Part shown: positions 1 to 8,719 of the stretch, one piece after another
Numbering within the stretch: the stretch's first letter is position 1
Layout: the number at the start of each line of letters is the position of its first letter
Source of the DNA: Candidatus Thiodiazotropha taylori
GTDB lineage: Bacteria; Pseudomonadota; Gammaproteobacteria; Chromatiales; Chromatiaceae
NCBI GenBank assembly: GCA_019100305.1
Contig: JAHRHW010000005.1
Location: 1-29,816 of the forward strand
Reading direction: 5' to 3'
DNA length: 29,816 nucleotides
Notes under the pieces: generated by a model
What the model was told of the DNA's origin: nothing
Databases searched by the model: none
Seen by the model: only the letters and a program-made list of their open reading frames with translations
Program-made: the position numbers and the translations under genes

Positions 1-452
1 CTCGGGTTCTCCACATCCCCTTTGTAGCGCGGCAAAATGATCACATGCAGATGATCAATGCTTCTTCCCGCTTCCCGACCGTCGTTGTTACCGATCGTGT
101 ATGCATTCGGCTTATCTAACAAGAAGGGTAATTGTAAAACAGTTTCAATGTGATCCTTAGGGCGATTTTGGAGGTAACGTCGACTAAGCATGTTTTGATA
201 AAGCTCTATCATGTCAGTTGATTCAATGACATTTTTCACACCCATAATCGCATCGAAATAGTCCTCATGCTCGTTATCATTGAGATGAAAAATAGAGGCG
301 ACATGCCTTCTTGGAATCACCAAGGCGTGACCGGGATTGACTGGATTCGTATCAAAGATACCAACGAAAGATCTGTTCTCAAAAATAAATGGGTCGGCTG
401 TCTGATTCGTTACCTTGCAAAAGTAACAATTTTGTTCTGCTGAAACGGTCAT
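1..452 (-). CDS. HIT family protein, C-terminus cut by window edge
   Basis: The minus strand reads open from an ATG at 452-450 to the window edge, giving about 150 residues without a stop. The N-terminus has the CYFCK pair of cysteines typical of HIT proteins of the Ap4A hydrolase/GalT-like type, followed by NPGHALVIPRRH. The triad region reads DHLHVIILPRYKGDVENP. The HIT superfamily comprises nucleotide hydrolases and transferases in which the second His of HxHxH is the nucleophile. Here the first two His are present but the third position is Ile, so activity may be altered. The SD is weak. No neighbour gives a functional clue. Family assignment is firm; substrate is unknown. Confidence 0.85.
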   Translation of the reverse strand, partial: MTVSAEQNCYFCKVTNQTADPFIFENRSFVGIFDTNPVNPGHALVIPRRHVASIFHLNDNEHEDYFDAIMGVKNVIESTDMIELYQNMLSRRYLQNRPKDHIETVLQLPFLLDKPNAYTIGNNDGREAGRSIDHLHVIILPRYKGDVENP

Positions 453-979
453 AGAGAAATCTTTTATAATAATTCGATTGTTGGTTTTTCAGAATTCAAA
501 GTATTGGCGCCAATTTAGCGGAAGATAACTTGAAAACTGTTAGTAATTCGATAGGCAATTTTATTTGATATCGATATATACTGTAAACACTTTATCCATC
601 CACAACCCCACGTTATTCGACTGAAACAGCGCTATTCCAATCACTAGTCAACCAATTAGGCTCAACTATACCGCAGATAAGATAATTGGACGCTAACACA
701 ATTGTTGCACTGAACAAAATCAAGTCAGACAGCCTATAGCCTTGTACTAAAGAAGAGGACAGGAACAAAAGCCAAATCCTGGAGATAGGCGATCTTAGTT
801 CCTATTTCAGGCTCTGTCGAGAATGATTACCTCAATCCCTGAGTATGACTTCACGGGTGACCTGATAAACACCAAATACAGTTCTACGGTATCCACAAAC
901 CCAATGCAGCCAACAATTTTGCTAGCTCAAAATACTGTGTGTTGTACTGAAATGGCATAAATAACCTTTATTCTTCCAT
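453..979. other. intergenic region, 527 bp, no gene recognised
   Basis: This AT-rich spacer separates the divergent HIT gene and the 300-aa gene. No ORF with recognisable content was seen on either strand. It holds an 8-bp palindrome, TATCGATA, at 568-575. It also holds the 12-mer AAAATACTGTGT at 929-940, which recurs at 2129-2140 ahead of the SDR gene. Promoters for both flanking genes must lie here, but no clear -35/-10 pair could be assigned. Confidence 0.5.
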
Positions 980-1882
980 TTGAATAAAAAATGTATTCCA
1001 TGGTCGAATGAGCTCATGATAAAAGCTTATTCACAACGTCTCATGCCGCCCTACTCAGGATTCGTACAAATTGTCGAGTCTGAAACCGCAAGAGCCCTGA
1101 CACTGGACGTTCGCAACTGGGAAATACACTTTCTCTACGATGCTGAAGTCAATTTGAACAAAGCTGGACAAACCGGGCGCAGGCGATTTATTCGGGTTCA
1201 GACTCTGGAGCATGAGGCGCTGTGCACGATCGCAGAGACAGGATCCTTGCATGGCACTGCCATAGACGAAAGGATTGTTCAACTGGCCGAGTTTCTTATT
1301 GATGCAGAGTACCCTTTTCCGTCTGATGATCTCTATGAATACTGGATTCTTGACCCGAAAGATGATTCGCCCTTAGCACTGGTTTTTAGCTGTAATACTC
1401 CTGATAATTTCAGTAATTTTCCAACCAAAACTGAGTGGAAAGCACTACCTGCTGCGGTGATCCCAATCGAGTATACGGAGGCGGAGAAACAGAACAATAA
1501 TCCACCTGTAAACTATAGAGTTGAACAGATGGTGACCAAAACAGCCGGTTACTTTCCTAAAGCGAAGTGGTTCAAGCGGGGCAGTGACGAAGTAGACTAT
1601 TTCCCACCCATGATGATCAGAGAGGAGTGGGGAGATGAGCAGAAAAACAATCTCTGTCAACGCTACATACAAAGACTGGCGCCACGTCTACTCATGTTGA
1701 CCGGTTTAGAGCTCGAGTGCAGGAGGAAGTTGGAATCATCAGCCGGAAAGCATGCCTTGGAAGTAGAAAGATTCCATAAACTCTATCCTGAAATCGCGGA
1801 TGAAAAGAGATTGAATACAATCCTGGTGGAAGCCCGAATCCGCAGATCGACGAACGGGGATTTATCTCAATCACAACGTTGA
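980..1882 (+). CDS. conserved-looking hypothetical protein, about 300 aa
   Basis: I do not recognise this protein. It is a soluble, acidic, roughly 300-residue protein with no signal peptide or membrane segment. The start is uncertain: the longest frame opens with TTG at 980 with no ribosome-binding site, while an in-frame ATG at 1016 gives a 288-residue product beginning MIKAYSQRLM. Visible traits are a proline-rich MPPYSGFVQ stretch, a WEIHFLY segment, tryptophan-rich central parts (YEYWILDP, EWKALP, AKWFKRG) and a charged helical C-terminus. It stands alone on the plus strand. Long uninterrupted length and biased composition support a real gene; function is unknown. Confidence 0.7.
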   Translation: MNKKCIPWSNELMIKAYSQRLMPPYSGFVQIVESETARALTLDVRNWEIHFLYDAEVNLNKAGQTGRRRFIRVQTLEHEALCTIAETGSLHGTAIDERIVQLAEFLIDAEYPFPSDDLYEYWILDPKDDSPLALVFSCNTPDNFSNFPTKTEWKALPAAVIPIEYTEAEKQNNNPPVNYRVEQMVTKTAGYFPKAKWFKRGSDEVDYFPPMMIREEWGDEQKNNLCQRYIQRLAPRLLMLTGLELECRRKLESSAGKHALEVERFHKLYPEIADEKRLNTILVEARIRRSTNGDLSQSQR

Positions 1883-2210
1883 TACGGCACTTTTTATATT
1901 TCGCTACGGGACTCCACACCCAAGGCTATGCACAAGGGCAACAACAGAGATAAAGCCGGAAATCTGCGGCATCATTCGACTCAATTCGAATTCCGCGGCT
2001 GGTGACCCATTCCTATCATGAACTGCTCCTCCCTTATTTTGAAGTAGTTACTCTCTCAATCAAAAATAACCGAAATTCTCAATCCTCCCCTATCTCTCCA
2101 CCGGAGGCTCATTCAAGACACTAACCCAAAAATACTGTGTACTTGAAAATTCTATACGATCGTACTAATCTAACTCGTCATTAATACACAGTCAGAAAAG
2201 GAAAACGCCC
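1883..2210. other. intergenic region, 328 bp, with candidate operator
   Basis: No gene is visible. The spacer carries the second copy of the 12-mer AAAATACTGTGT (2129-2140). It also carries an inverted repeat, ACTGTGTA at 2134-2141 and TACACAGT at 2185-2192, just upstream of the SDR start. A purine-rich Shine-Dalgarno (AAGGAAAA, about 2198) precedes the ATG at 2211. Confidence 0.5.
2134..2192. promoter_or_regulatory. 8-bp inverted repeat upstream of the SDR gene
   Basis: The arms ACTGTGTA (2134-2141) and TACACAGT (2185-2192) are perfect reverse complements separated by 43 bp, ending 18 bp before the SDR start codon. This could be a pair of operator half-sites or the base of a long leader hairpin. 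One arm overlaps a 12-mer that also occurs upstream of the preceding gene. No matching regulator is known. Confidence 0.3.
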
Positions 2211-3230
2211 ATGCGAGTTCTGATAACCGGCGCTACCGGCTTTGTTGGAAGTCATTGCATCGAAGCTCTGGCAAAACACCAGGATCTGATAACCATCGCT
2301 GCCTGCCGCGATCCTTCCAGATTGCCGGGTGAATTCCGGGGGGAGTCCCGAATTGGCGACTTGCGCGACGTCCACTACCTCGAGAACCTGATGCATGGGG
2401 TCGATACAGTGGTCCACGCCGCTGCCTGGACTTCACTCTGGGGGCATCGCAAGCAATCCGATGAGTTGTTTCTCAAGCCATCCCTGGCTTTGATCGACTC
2501 AGCCCGCCGTCAGGGAGTAAAACGGTTTATCTTTATCAGTACCGTGAGTGCCGCAGCACCCGGGGCTGCATCTGATCCCATGAGCCCTGGTAGCAAGCGC
2601 ACCTACTGGCCCCACGAGACAAATGTGGTGCGAATCGAGGATCGATTACGCGAGCTCTCCAGTGATAGTTTCTGTGCGATCAATCTGCGCCTGGGTCTGT
2701 TCGCCGGTTCCCGATATGCACTCGGCCTGTTGCCGATCCTGGTGCCACGCCTGAAGACCCACCTGGTTCCCTGGGTAAACGGCGGCAACACCGATATGAC
2801 CATCACCGACGGTCGTGACATTGGCCAAGCCGTGGAACTCGCCTCCACCACCCCAGAGCTTAGCGGCTATCAATCCTTCAATATTCTCGGCCCGGAGGTT
2901 CCCCGGGTGCGGCAAGTGATCGACTATCTGCACCAGCAATATGGACTGCCAAGGCCGCATTTCAGTGTCTCCTTCCCGATCGCCTTTACCTTTGCCTGGT
3001 TCATGGAGAAATTAGATCCTCTGTTGCCCTGGGAGCCGCTAGTCACCCGTAGCATCATTCATCTGTTAGAGGAAACCAACGCCGACAATGAGCGCGCATC
3101 GAAGCTCCTAGGATACAGGCCAAAGCACCATTGGCAGGAAGCTATTGATATTCAGATGGCCGAGATGGCCAAACACCAGAGTGAGGCGATGTCGATGGCC
3201 AGGCCTCTTCCCGATGGTAGTGGCCAATGA
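2211..3230 (+). CDS. extended SDR / NAD-dependent epimerase-dehydratase family protein
   Basis: The 339-residue protein has a classic N-terminal Rossmann fold, with GATGFVGS supplying the GxxGxxG motif at residues 7-13, followed by a DxxD-type RIGDLRD segment and VDTVVHAAAW, as in extended short-chain dehydrogenases. The family normally uses NAD(P) to epimerise, dehydrate or reduce nucleotide sugars, sterols or flavonoid-like substrates. The region where YxxxK is expected reads RTYWPHETNVVRIEDRL, which contains no YxxxK, so it may be a catalytically atypical member. Its stop overlaps the start of the next gene by 4 bp (ATGA), so the two are translationally coupled. Family assignment is firm; substrate is unknown. 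Confidence 0.85.
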   Translation: MRVLITGATGFVGSHCIEALAKHQDLITIAACRDPSRLPGEFRGESRIGDLRDVHYLENLMHGVDTVVHAAAWTSLWGHRKQSDELFLKPSLALIDSARRQGVKRFIFISTVSAAAPGAASDPMSPGSKRTYWPHETNVVRIEDRLRELSSDSFCAINLRLGLFAGSRYALGLLPILVPRLKTHLVPWVNGGNTDMTITDGRDIGQAVELASTTPELSGYQSFNILGPEVPRVRQVIDYLHQQYGLPRPHFSVSFPIAFTFAWFMEKLDPLLPWEPLVTRSIIHLLEETNADNERASKLLGYRPKHHWQEAIDIQMAEMAKHQSEAMSMARPLPDGSGQ

Positions 3231-3811
3231 AACTGACTCGACTCAAACCAGGCAGGAGAGCTCCGGCTTTCCAGACCCATGACTGGCAAGGCAACCCGAT
3301 TGAACCTTTCGGTTCACACCCAGGCATGACTCTGCTCAGTTTTTATCGCTACGCCTCCTGTCCACTGTGCAATCTGCGGATCAGAGAGCTGATCACCAAA
3401 CACCAGCAGTTTCTCGAAAGCGGTATCCGTATCCTGGCGGTATTCCAGTCACCACTGGAACGTATCGCACACTATGTGGGCACCCAGTCACCGCCTTTCC
3501 CGCTCATACCCGATCCGGATCTGAAACTCTATCGTCTGTATGGGGTGGAGAGTTCCTGGCGTGGATTCGCCCGTGCCTGGACTCTGGGAATACCCCAGGT
3601 CTACCGTGCGGTGGTGACAAACGGATTCCTACCCGGCACCATGGAAAATGAGATACATCGCCTACCCGCCGATTTTCTCATAGATCGTAACGGTCGCTTG
3701 ATCGAAGTCTACTACGGGCGGGATATTGGGGATCACATACCACTGGAGCATCTGTTTTCCCATTCTTTGAATCCAACTTTAAAGATGGAGCGTATAAGTA
3801 ACCGGACATAA
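3227..3811 (+). CDS. peroxiredoxin-like (AhpC/TSA thioredoxin-fold) protein
   Basis: This is a 194-residue soluble thioredoxin-fold protein. It begins with LKPGRRAPAFQTHDWQG, the usual AhpC/TSA opening, then TLLSFYRYASCPLCN with a CxxC at Cys45/Cys48, and later PADFLIDRNGRLIEVYYGRD, typical of the C-terminal part of peroxiredoxin-like proteins. Such proteins reduce peroxides or act as thiol oxidoreductases; the CxxC in place of a single peroxidatic Cys points to the PRX-like subgroup. It overlaps the SDR by 4 bp and is probably co-expressed with it. There is no signal peptide, so it is cytoplasmic. The exact electron partner cannot be inferred. Confidence 0.85.
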   Translation: MKLTRLKPGRRAPAFQTHDWQGNPIEPFGSHPGMTLLSFYRYASCPLCNLRIRELITKHQQFLESGIRILAVFQSPLERIAHYVGTQSPPFPLIPDPDLKLYRLYGVESSWRGFARAWTLGIPQVYRAVVTNGFLPGTMENEIHRLPADFLIDRNGRLIEVYYGRDIGDHIPLEHLFSHSLNPTLKMERISNRT

Positions 3812-3919
3812 GTGTCGGCTTGGGTTTTGTTGTACTCAAAGGCCGATATGACAATAAACTGGATGACACATCGAAATTGAAAAACTGTCCAAACGAAGTA
3901 TCACATGGAGTAATTAACA

Positions 3920-4408
3920 ATGAAAAAAAAGGCCAATAACCTGTCCCTCATGATTTTAGTCATATCACTTCTCTGGCTACCGGTTTGCTATTCACAACAG
4001 GCTGGCCCGGAGGAGATCTACCATCAGTACCGCAAGTCCTTGTCATCAAGCAGCGACTTTGACTCTCTTACCGGCCTGCTCTCAAACCGTACTCTGAAGG
4101 CGAGTTATCAATATATCGAGAAACTCAAATCGAGGGGAATCTCTGAGGCGGAAGCCAAGTCCACTCTGTTTAGAGGCCGACAACGGGCCTTTAAGTACGA
4201 AAAGAGTCGAAAAAAGACAGACTTCCATCAATCGGATACGAAGGCTGTTATCACCTTTGTCGTTGAAGACGAAAACATCCCGAACCATTTCAGCAACAAA
4301 CCTTCTGTGGATTCCGTTACCACTATTGAGAAGACCATTGAAGAAGTCCATCTAGTTAATGAAAATGGCTGGAAGCTGGATCGCAGAGTAATAAAACCCT
4401 TTAAATAA
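3920..4408 (+). CDS. small exported protein of unknown function
   Basis: The 162-residue product starts with a clear Sec signal peptide (MKKKANN, a hydrophobic core LMILVISLLWLPV, then cleavage near CYSQQA). A GGAG Shine-Dalgarno at 3907-3910 fixes the start. The mature part is basic and mostly helical at first (EEIYHQYRKSL, SYQYIEKLKSRGISEAEAK) and ends with a beta-rich segment (KAVITFVVEDE, IEEVHLVNENGWKLDRRVI). This resembles small periplasmic proteins with an NTF2/DUF4878-like ending, but I do not recognise the family. A second small exported protein follows 64 bp downstream. Confidence 0.7.
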   Translation: MKKKANNLSLMILVISLLWLPVCYSQQAGPEEIYHQYRKSLSSSSDFDSLTGLLSNRTLKASYQYIEKLKSRGISEAEAKSTLFRGRQRAFKYEKSRKKTDFHQSDTKAVITFVVEDENIPNHFSNKPSVDSVTTIEKTIEEVHLVNENGWKLDRRVIKPFK

Positions 4409-4472
4409 TAGTACTCTACGTAGTTAATAGATACATATGCATTGGGTATGTTTAGGTTGAAAAGGTACTAAA

Positions 4473-4958
4473 ATGAAACAGACGCTTATGGCGACCGTGA
4501 TTTCGCTGCTGATCTCTATACCGGCTCATGCCGGCCCCGACTACGACTATTTCTCCCATGTACTGCAGTTGGAGAGTCGCTGGGCCAGGCTTTCGACAAA
4601 AACAATAGAAAACTATCAGCTTTACCTGGAAAAGAAAGGTCTGTACAAAAACCTCACTACCGAGGCAAAGAGCGGACTCAGAGAAGAGATTGAAGCGCTA
4701 CTCAAGAGTCGCCTGACCTGGGACAAAGTTGGAGAGCGGGTCGTCGCAACGATAATATCTGCTTGCAGTGATGAAACACTAAGAGAATTTGCCAAGGTCT
4801 ACCGGAACAGCGGAACCGAAACCGCAGTTTCGGCAGCTTCGAAGTACCTGGATTGTGCGACCGAAGGTGTGAGCCGAACCATACCCATCTTTCAAATGGA
4901 GTTTAAAGAGGCGGCCCCTTCACTTTCGCGCATTGCAAAAAAATACCGCAGCAAATAA
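4473..4958 (+). CDS. small exported helical protein of unknown function
   Basis: The protein has 161 residues with a signal peptide (MKQTLMATVISLLISIPAHAG, cleavage after AHA). The mature domain is charged and apparently all-helical. It has two cysteines in SACSDETLREF and YLDCATEG that could form a disulfide. The layout LREFAKVYRNSGTETAVSAA loosely recalls the DUF2059 family (short periplasmic helical proteins with an FYxSPxG-like motif), but the match is too weak to name. It lies in the same direction as the exported gene at 3920 and may share its transcript. Confidence 0.65.
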   Translation: MKQTLMATVISLLISIPAHAGPDYDYFSHVLQLESRWARLSTKTIENYQLYLEKKGLYKNLTTEAKSGLREEIEALLKSRLTWDKVGERVVATIISACSDETLREFAKVYRNSGTETAVSAASKYLDCATEGVSRTIPIFQMEFKEAAPSLSRIAKKYRSK

Positions 4959-5157
4959 CCTGATATAAAAGTCACACTATGCATAGACCACAGCTTAATC
5001 GAGAGGCCATGAAGCAAGTACCGATATAATTACCAACCGATCCACATGCTGACAACCTCTACAATGAGAGAGATGCCACATCCTGACGCGATAAATGGCA
5101 CAACCTTTCGGTGACAACGGGACTTGGTGACGATCCCACCTCCCATAGGTACAGATC

Positions 5158-5751
5158 ATGAAAACAGATCAGAAGAGAGCGGTAAAACAGCCCACACGTT
5201 TAGGCATTATTGACGCGGCCCGAAGCCACATCTACCACAAAGGCTTTGGTGCAACCTCCTACGCAAATATCGCACAGCAAACGAAACTACAAAAAGGCAA
5301 TATTCAGTACCATTTCAAATCCAAGGATGAATTGCTACAAGCCGTTATCGAGCAACAGGTTGAGGGTATCAGAGAACAGCTCGAGAGCTGGTCACTCGAC
5401 TGCGGCACCACCTACGACTGCGTGGAGCGGTTCATCGCGATGGTTGATGACAATGCGGACAACCTCGCCCGGTACGGCTGTCCCATGGGTACCCTGAACA
5501 GTGAACTTGGCAAGGATCATCGTAAACAGCAGCACCAGGCAAGGGCCATGTTCGAACTTTACCTGCGCTGGCTGGAAGCACGCTTTAGCGCTATCCTGCC
5601 GCGAGAATCAGCACGGGCGCGTGCAGAGCAACTGATGGTGATGGCCCAGGGAGCAAGTCTCATGGCGCATATCCATGAAGATCCGGAGATTGTCCGACGG
5701 CAATCAACCGTGATGCGTGAATGGCTGACCGAAGTATGCACCAACACCTAG
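5158..5751 (+). CDS. TetR/AcrR family transcriptional regulator
   Basis: The 197-residue protein has an N-terminal TetR helix-turn-helix: IIDAARSHIYHKGFGATSYANIAQ followed by KGNIQYHFKSKDELLQAVIEQ (about residues 17-65). The C-terminal ligand domain contains RYGCPMGTLNSELG, seen in TetR members of the AcuR/NemR-like group. It is a DNA-binding repressor whose ligand is unknown. An AGGT Shine-Dalgarno lies about 8 nt before the ATG. A GNAT acetyltransferase starts within about 15-27 nt of its stop, suggesting a shared transcript. The regulated target may be this pair itself or the nearby genes. Confidence 0.88.
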   Translation: MKTDQKRAVKQPTRLGIIDAARSHIYHKGFGATSYANIAQQTKLQKGNIQYHFKSKDELLQAVIEQQVEGIREQLESWSLDCGTTYDCVERFIAMVDDNADNLARYGCPMGTLNSELGKDHRKQQHQARAMFELYLRWLEARFSAILPRESARARAEQLMVMAQGASLMAHIHEDPEIVRRQSTVMREWLTEVCTNT

Positions 5752-5765
5752 GACTTGTAAGGCAC

Positions 5766-6257
5766 ATGGATAATAGTATGGACACAGATATAACAATTCA
5801 TACGGCCACTGTCAACGATGTGCAGAAAGTGGCCATGTTAGTGGATGAGTTGCTGACTGAAATCACCCACGCCATTGGCGTTCAAGCATTCAATTATGAC
5901 CTTGAAGTGACATCTTTAAAACTCAAGGATCTTATCGAGCAGAAAAATTATTTTGTGTTCGTTGCACGTAACGAGCAGAGTGAAAGTATTGGACTACTAA
6001 CGCTGTATGAAAGTTACGCACTCTATGCTGGAGGCACCTTCGGCACTATACCGGAGCTCTATGTACGACCTGACTACCGTTCGAACAAGGTTGGACTACG
6101 GCTACTATCACACGCAAAAGAATTCGCCGATTCTAAAGGCTGGAGTCGCCTGGAGGTCACAACACCCCCGCTTCCACAGTTTGACAAAACCCTGGCTTTC
6201 TATGTACGTGAAGGTTTCTCGATAACTGGAGGTAGAAAACTGAAAATGGATCTGTGA
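5766..6257 (+). CDS. GNAT family N-acetyltransferase
   Basis: The protein has the GNAT fold: IHTATVNDVQKVAMLVDELL at the N-terminus, a central strand YFVFVARNEQSESIGLLTL, motif A IPELYVRPDYRSNKVGLRLL for acetyl-CoA binding, and FYVREGFSITGGRKLKM at the end. It would transfer an acetyl group from acetyl-CoA to an amine substrate. The open frame extends upstream to 5721 inside the TetR gene, but an ATG at 5766 (or 5778), just after the TetR stop, is more likely. The choice between these two is uncertain because the Shine-Dalgarno spacing is poor for both. A terminator hairpin follows immediately. Confidence 0.82.
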   Translation: MDNSMDTDITIHTATVNDVQKVAMLVDELLTEITHAIGVQAFNYDLEVTSLKLKDLIEQKNYFVFVARNEQSESIGLLTLYESYALYAGGTFGTIPELYVRPDYRSNKVGLRLLSHAKEFADSKGWSRLEVTTPPLPQFDKTLAFYVREGFSITGGRKLKMDL

Positions 6258-6285
6258 ACCCGTATATCAGGTTCTTGATTTTTTT
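6256..6285 (+). terminator. rho-independent terminator after the GNAT gene
   Basis: GAACC (6256-6260) pairs with GGTTC (6270-6274) over a 9-nt loop and is followed within 4 nt by an eight-base T run (6278-6285 region). The hairpin begins on the last base pairs of the GNAT stop codon. The stem is short, so efficiency may be moderate. Confidence 0.5.
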
Positions 6286-6360
6286 AGTTAGTTCGGAATG
6301 GCAAAGCCAACGGATATATCTCCCAGGTTCACCCAGCAAACTACGCCACAGTGCCATAAT

Positions 6361-6401
6361 CATAGGACACCGGTTTTTCCCAACTCACCAGGTGCCCTAT
6401 G
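6361..6401. repeat. imperfect inverted repeat downstream of maeB
   Basis: CATAGGACACC near 6361 pairs with GGTGCCCTATG near 6391-6401, with one mismatch, over a loop that includes TTTTTCCC. It lies 24 bp past the maeB stop on the minus strand and could act as a transcript-end hairpin, but no T run follows on that strand. Confidence 0.4.
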
Positions 6402-6424
6402 TTAATCAAAAAGCCGATTCAGAA

Positions 6425-8719
6425 TCAGGTTGAACTGATATTGTTCTCACAATAGCGTTCAACATCCGCTGCTGTAATCGCACTCATATTGAAGATCCCG
6501 CGTGCTGTTACCGAAGGAATCACAATGTGAGCCGGCTTGCTGATGCCATTCAGGAACGGCCCAACCAAGAGCGCATCGGTCAGCGAACGGATCAATCCAA
6601 GTGCGATATTTGCTGCATCGAGGTTCGGCATGATCAACAAATTGGCTGCACCCGTCAGATTGGCACCCGGTAAGATACGTTTGCGAAGCTCCTCATTCAT
6701 CGCCGTCAAAGCATGCATTTCACCATCGACTTCCACATCCGGATGTTTTTCTCTCAGAATTTTGGCCGCCTCTCGCATCTTGTGCGCAGAACCACCGCGT
6801 GAAGATCCAAAATTAGAGTGTGACAGCAGCGCCACCTTCGGTTCGATACCGAAATGACGCACAAATTCAATCCCCGATTCTGTAATGGACACAAGTTCTT
6901 CAGCATCAGGATCAAGATTGAGGAATGCATCGGCCAGGAACAGCGGACCACTGGGTAGCAGCAATGCGCATACAGTAGATGCACGCCGGTTATTTGTATC
7001 GGTACCCAACACCTTGTGAATCGTTTTGAAATGGCTATCAAAGCGGCGGACTTTACCGCAGATCATCCCCTCTGCTTCACCCATCGAAACCATTACCGAG
7101 GCCAGAGCAGTAGGATTGTTTCGGATCTCGTTGCGTGCCGCCTCCACGTCCACGCCATTTCGCCCGACTCGATCATGATAATGTTGCCAATAGCGATCAT
7201 GCTGATCGCAATCATTGGGATCGAATACCATCACATCCTCACCAAGAGTAAAGCGTAATCCGAGGCGGTTCATCTTCTGCTTCACGATATCGGGACGCGC
7301 AATCAGGATTGGTGTGGCAACACCCTCATCGACAATAGCTTGCATCGACATCAAGACATCATCGTTCTCTCCTTCGGCATAGACCAGTCGACGCTTGGGT
7401 CCCTTTTTGGCGGCTTCGATCATGGGTTGCATGAATAAACCGGAGGCATTCACAAACTCATGCAACGATTTGCGATAAGCATCCAAATCCTCGATCGGTC
7501 GGGTCGCTACACCGCTCTCCATGGCCGCACGAACCACCGCAACCGGCACTTCTTCAATCAAGCGGGGATCGAAAGGCTTTGGAATAAGATAATCGGGACC
7601 AAACTTGAGTTCTTCTCCTAAGTAGGCTTCGGCAACCACATCCGTTGCCTCTTTCATCGCCAGGTCGGCTATCGACTTGACACAAGCCTGCTTCATCTCC
7701 TCGTTGATCGTTTTCGCACCACAATCCAGTGCACCACGGAAAATGAAAGGGAAACAAAGCACATTGTTGACCTGATTCGGGTAGTCCGACCGTCCGGTGG
7801 CGAGGATCGCGTCAGGGCGAACTTCCCTGGCCAGTTCCGGCCGGATCTCAGGCTCCGGGTTGGCCATGGCCAGAATCAATGGGCGCTCGGCCATCTTTTT
7901 TACCATCTCCTGAGTCAGAACTCCCGGCCCGGATAGCCCCATGAACAGATCAGCGCCATCGATCGCATCATCCAGCGTCCGCATCTCTGTCTCACGGGCA
8001 TATTTCTCTTTCCAGGGGTTCATGCCTGACTCCCTCCCCTGGTAAATGACACCACTGCGGTCGATCAAGGTAACGTGATCTTTCTGCAAGCCCATGCTGA
8101 CCAACAGGTCAACACAGGCAATACTGGCAGCACCACTGCCAGAAACCACCAGTTTGATCTCTTCGATCTTCTTGCCTACCAGTCGTAGACCGTTGTATAC
8201 CGCAGCAGCAGCAACAATCGCGGTACCATGCTGGTCATCGTGAAAAACCGGAATACTCATCCGTTCACGCAACTTTTGCTCCACCAGGAAGCACTCCGGC
8301 GCTTTAATATCTTCAAGGTTAATACCGCCGAAGGTTGGCTCAAGGGCCGCAACAATATCAACCAGTCGGTCTACGTCACTCTCGTCGACCTCGATGTCGA
8401 ATACATCGATATTGGCAAACTTTTTGAACAGTACCGCCTTACCTTCCATCACCGGTTTGGATGCCAACGGACCGATGTTGCCCAAGCCCAGCACCGCAGT
8501 ACCGTTGGATACAACACCCACCAGATTTCCACGCGCGGTCATCTTCGCAGCCTGACTCTCATCCTCGACAATCGCCTCACAGGCATAAGCCACGCCCGGT
8601 GAGTAGGCTCTTGAGAGATCACGCTTGTTGGAAAGCGGTTTGGTCGCCTGTATTGCCAGCTTTCCAGGCACCGGACTGACATGGTATCTCAGTGCACTTT
8701 CTTTAAAATTTTCAGACAT
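6425..8719 (-). CDS. maeB: NADP-dependent malic enzyme (MaeB type, malic enzyme-phosphotransacetylase fusion)
   Basis: The 764-residue protein matches the length of the large MaeB malic enzymes. The first 420 residues hold the malic enzyme: SRAYSPGVAYACEAI, NLVGVVSNGTAVLGLGNIG, the acidic metal site IDVFDIEVDESD, SIPVFHDDQHGTAIV, and the Rossmann loop VVSGSGAASIACVDLL. From about 430 to the end is a phosphate acetyltransferase-type domain (KRRLVYAEGENDDVL through ITAADVERYC), which in this family is regulatory rather than a proven transferase. It converts malate to pyruvate, CO2 and NADPH in the cytoplasm. It is monocistronic here, with no co-directional neighbour. Identification is secure. 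Confidence 0.95.
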   Translation of the reverse strand: MSENFKESALRYHVSPVPGKLAIQATKPLSNKRDLSRAYSPGVAYACEAIVEDESQAAKMTARGNLVGVVSNGTAVLGLGNIGPLASKPVMEGKAVLFKKFANIDVFDIEVDESDVDRLVDIVAALEPTFGGINLEDIKAPECFLVEQKLRERMSIPVFHDDQHGTAIVAAAAVYNGLRLVGKKIEEIKLVVSGSGAASIACVDLLVSMGLQKDHVTLIDRSGVIYQGRESGMNPWKEKYARETEMRTLDDAIDGADLFMGLSGPGVLTQEMVKKMAERPLILAMANPEPEIRPELAREVRPDAILATGRSDYPNQVNNVLCFPFIFRGALDCGAKTINEEMKQACVKSIADLAMKEATDVVAEAYLGEELKFGPDYLIPKPFDPRLIEEVPVAVVRAAMESGVATRPIEDLDAYRKSLHEFVNASGLFMQPMIEAAKKGPKRRLVYAEGENDDVLMSMQAIVDEGVATPILIARPDIVKQKMNRLGLRFTLGEDVMVFDPNDCDQHDRYWQHYHDRVGRNGVDVEAARNEIRNNPTALASVMVSMGEAEGMICGKVRRFDSHFKTIHKVLGTDTNNRRASTVCALLLPSGPLFLADAFLNLDPDAEELVSITESGIEFVRHFGIEPKVALLSHSNFGSSRGGSAHKMREAAKILREKHPDVEVDGEMHALTAMNEELRKRILPGANLTGAANLLIMPNLDAANIALGLIRSLTDALLVGPFLNGISKPAHIVIPSVTARGIFNMSAITAADVERYCENNISST

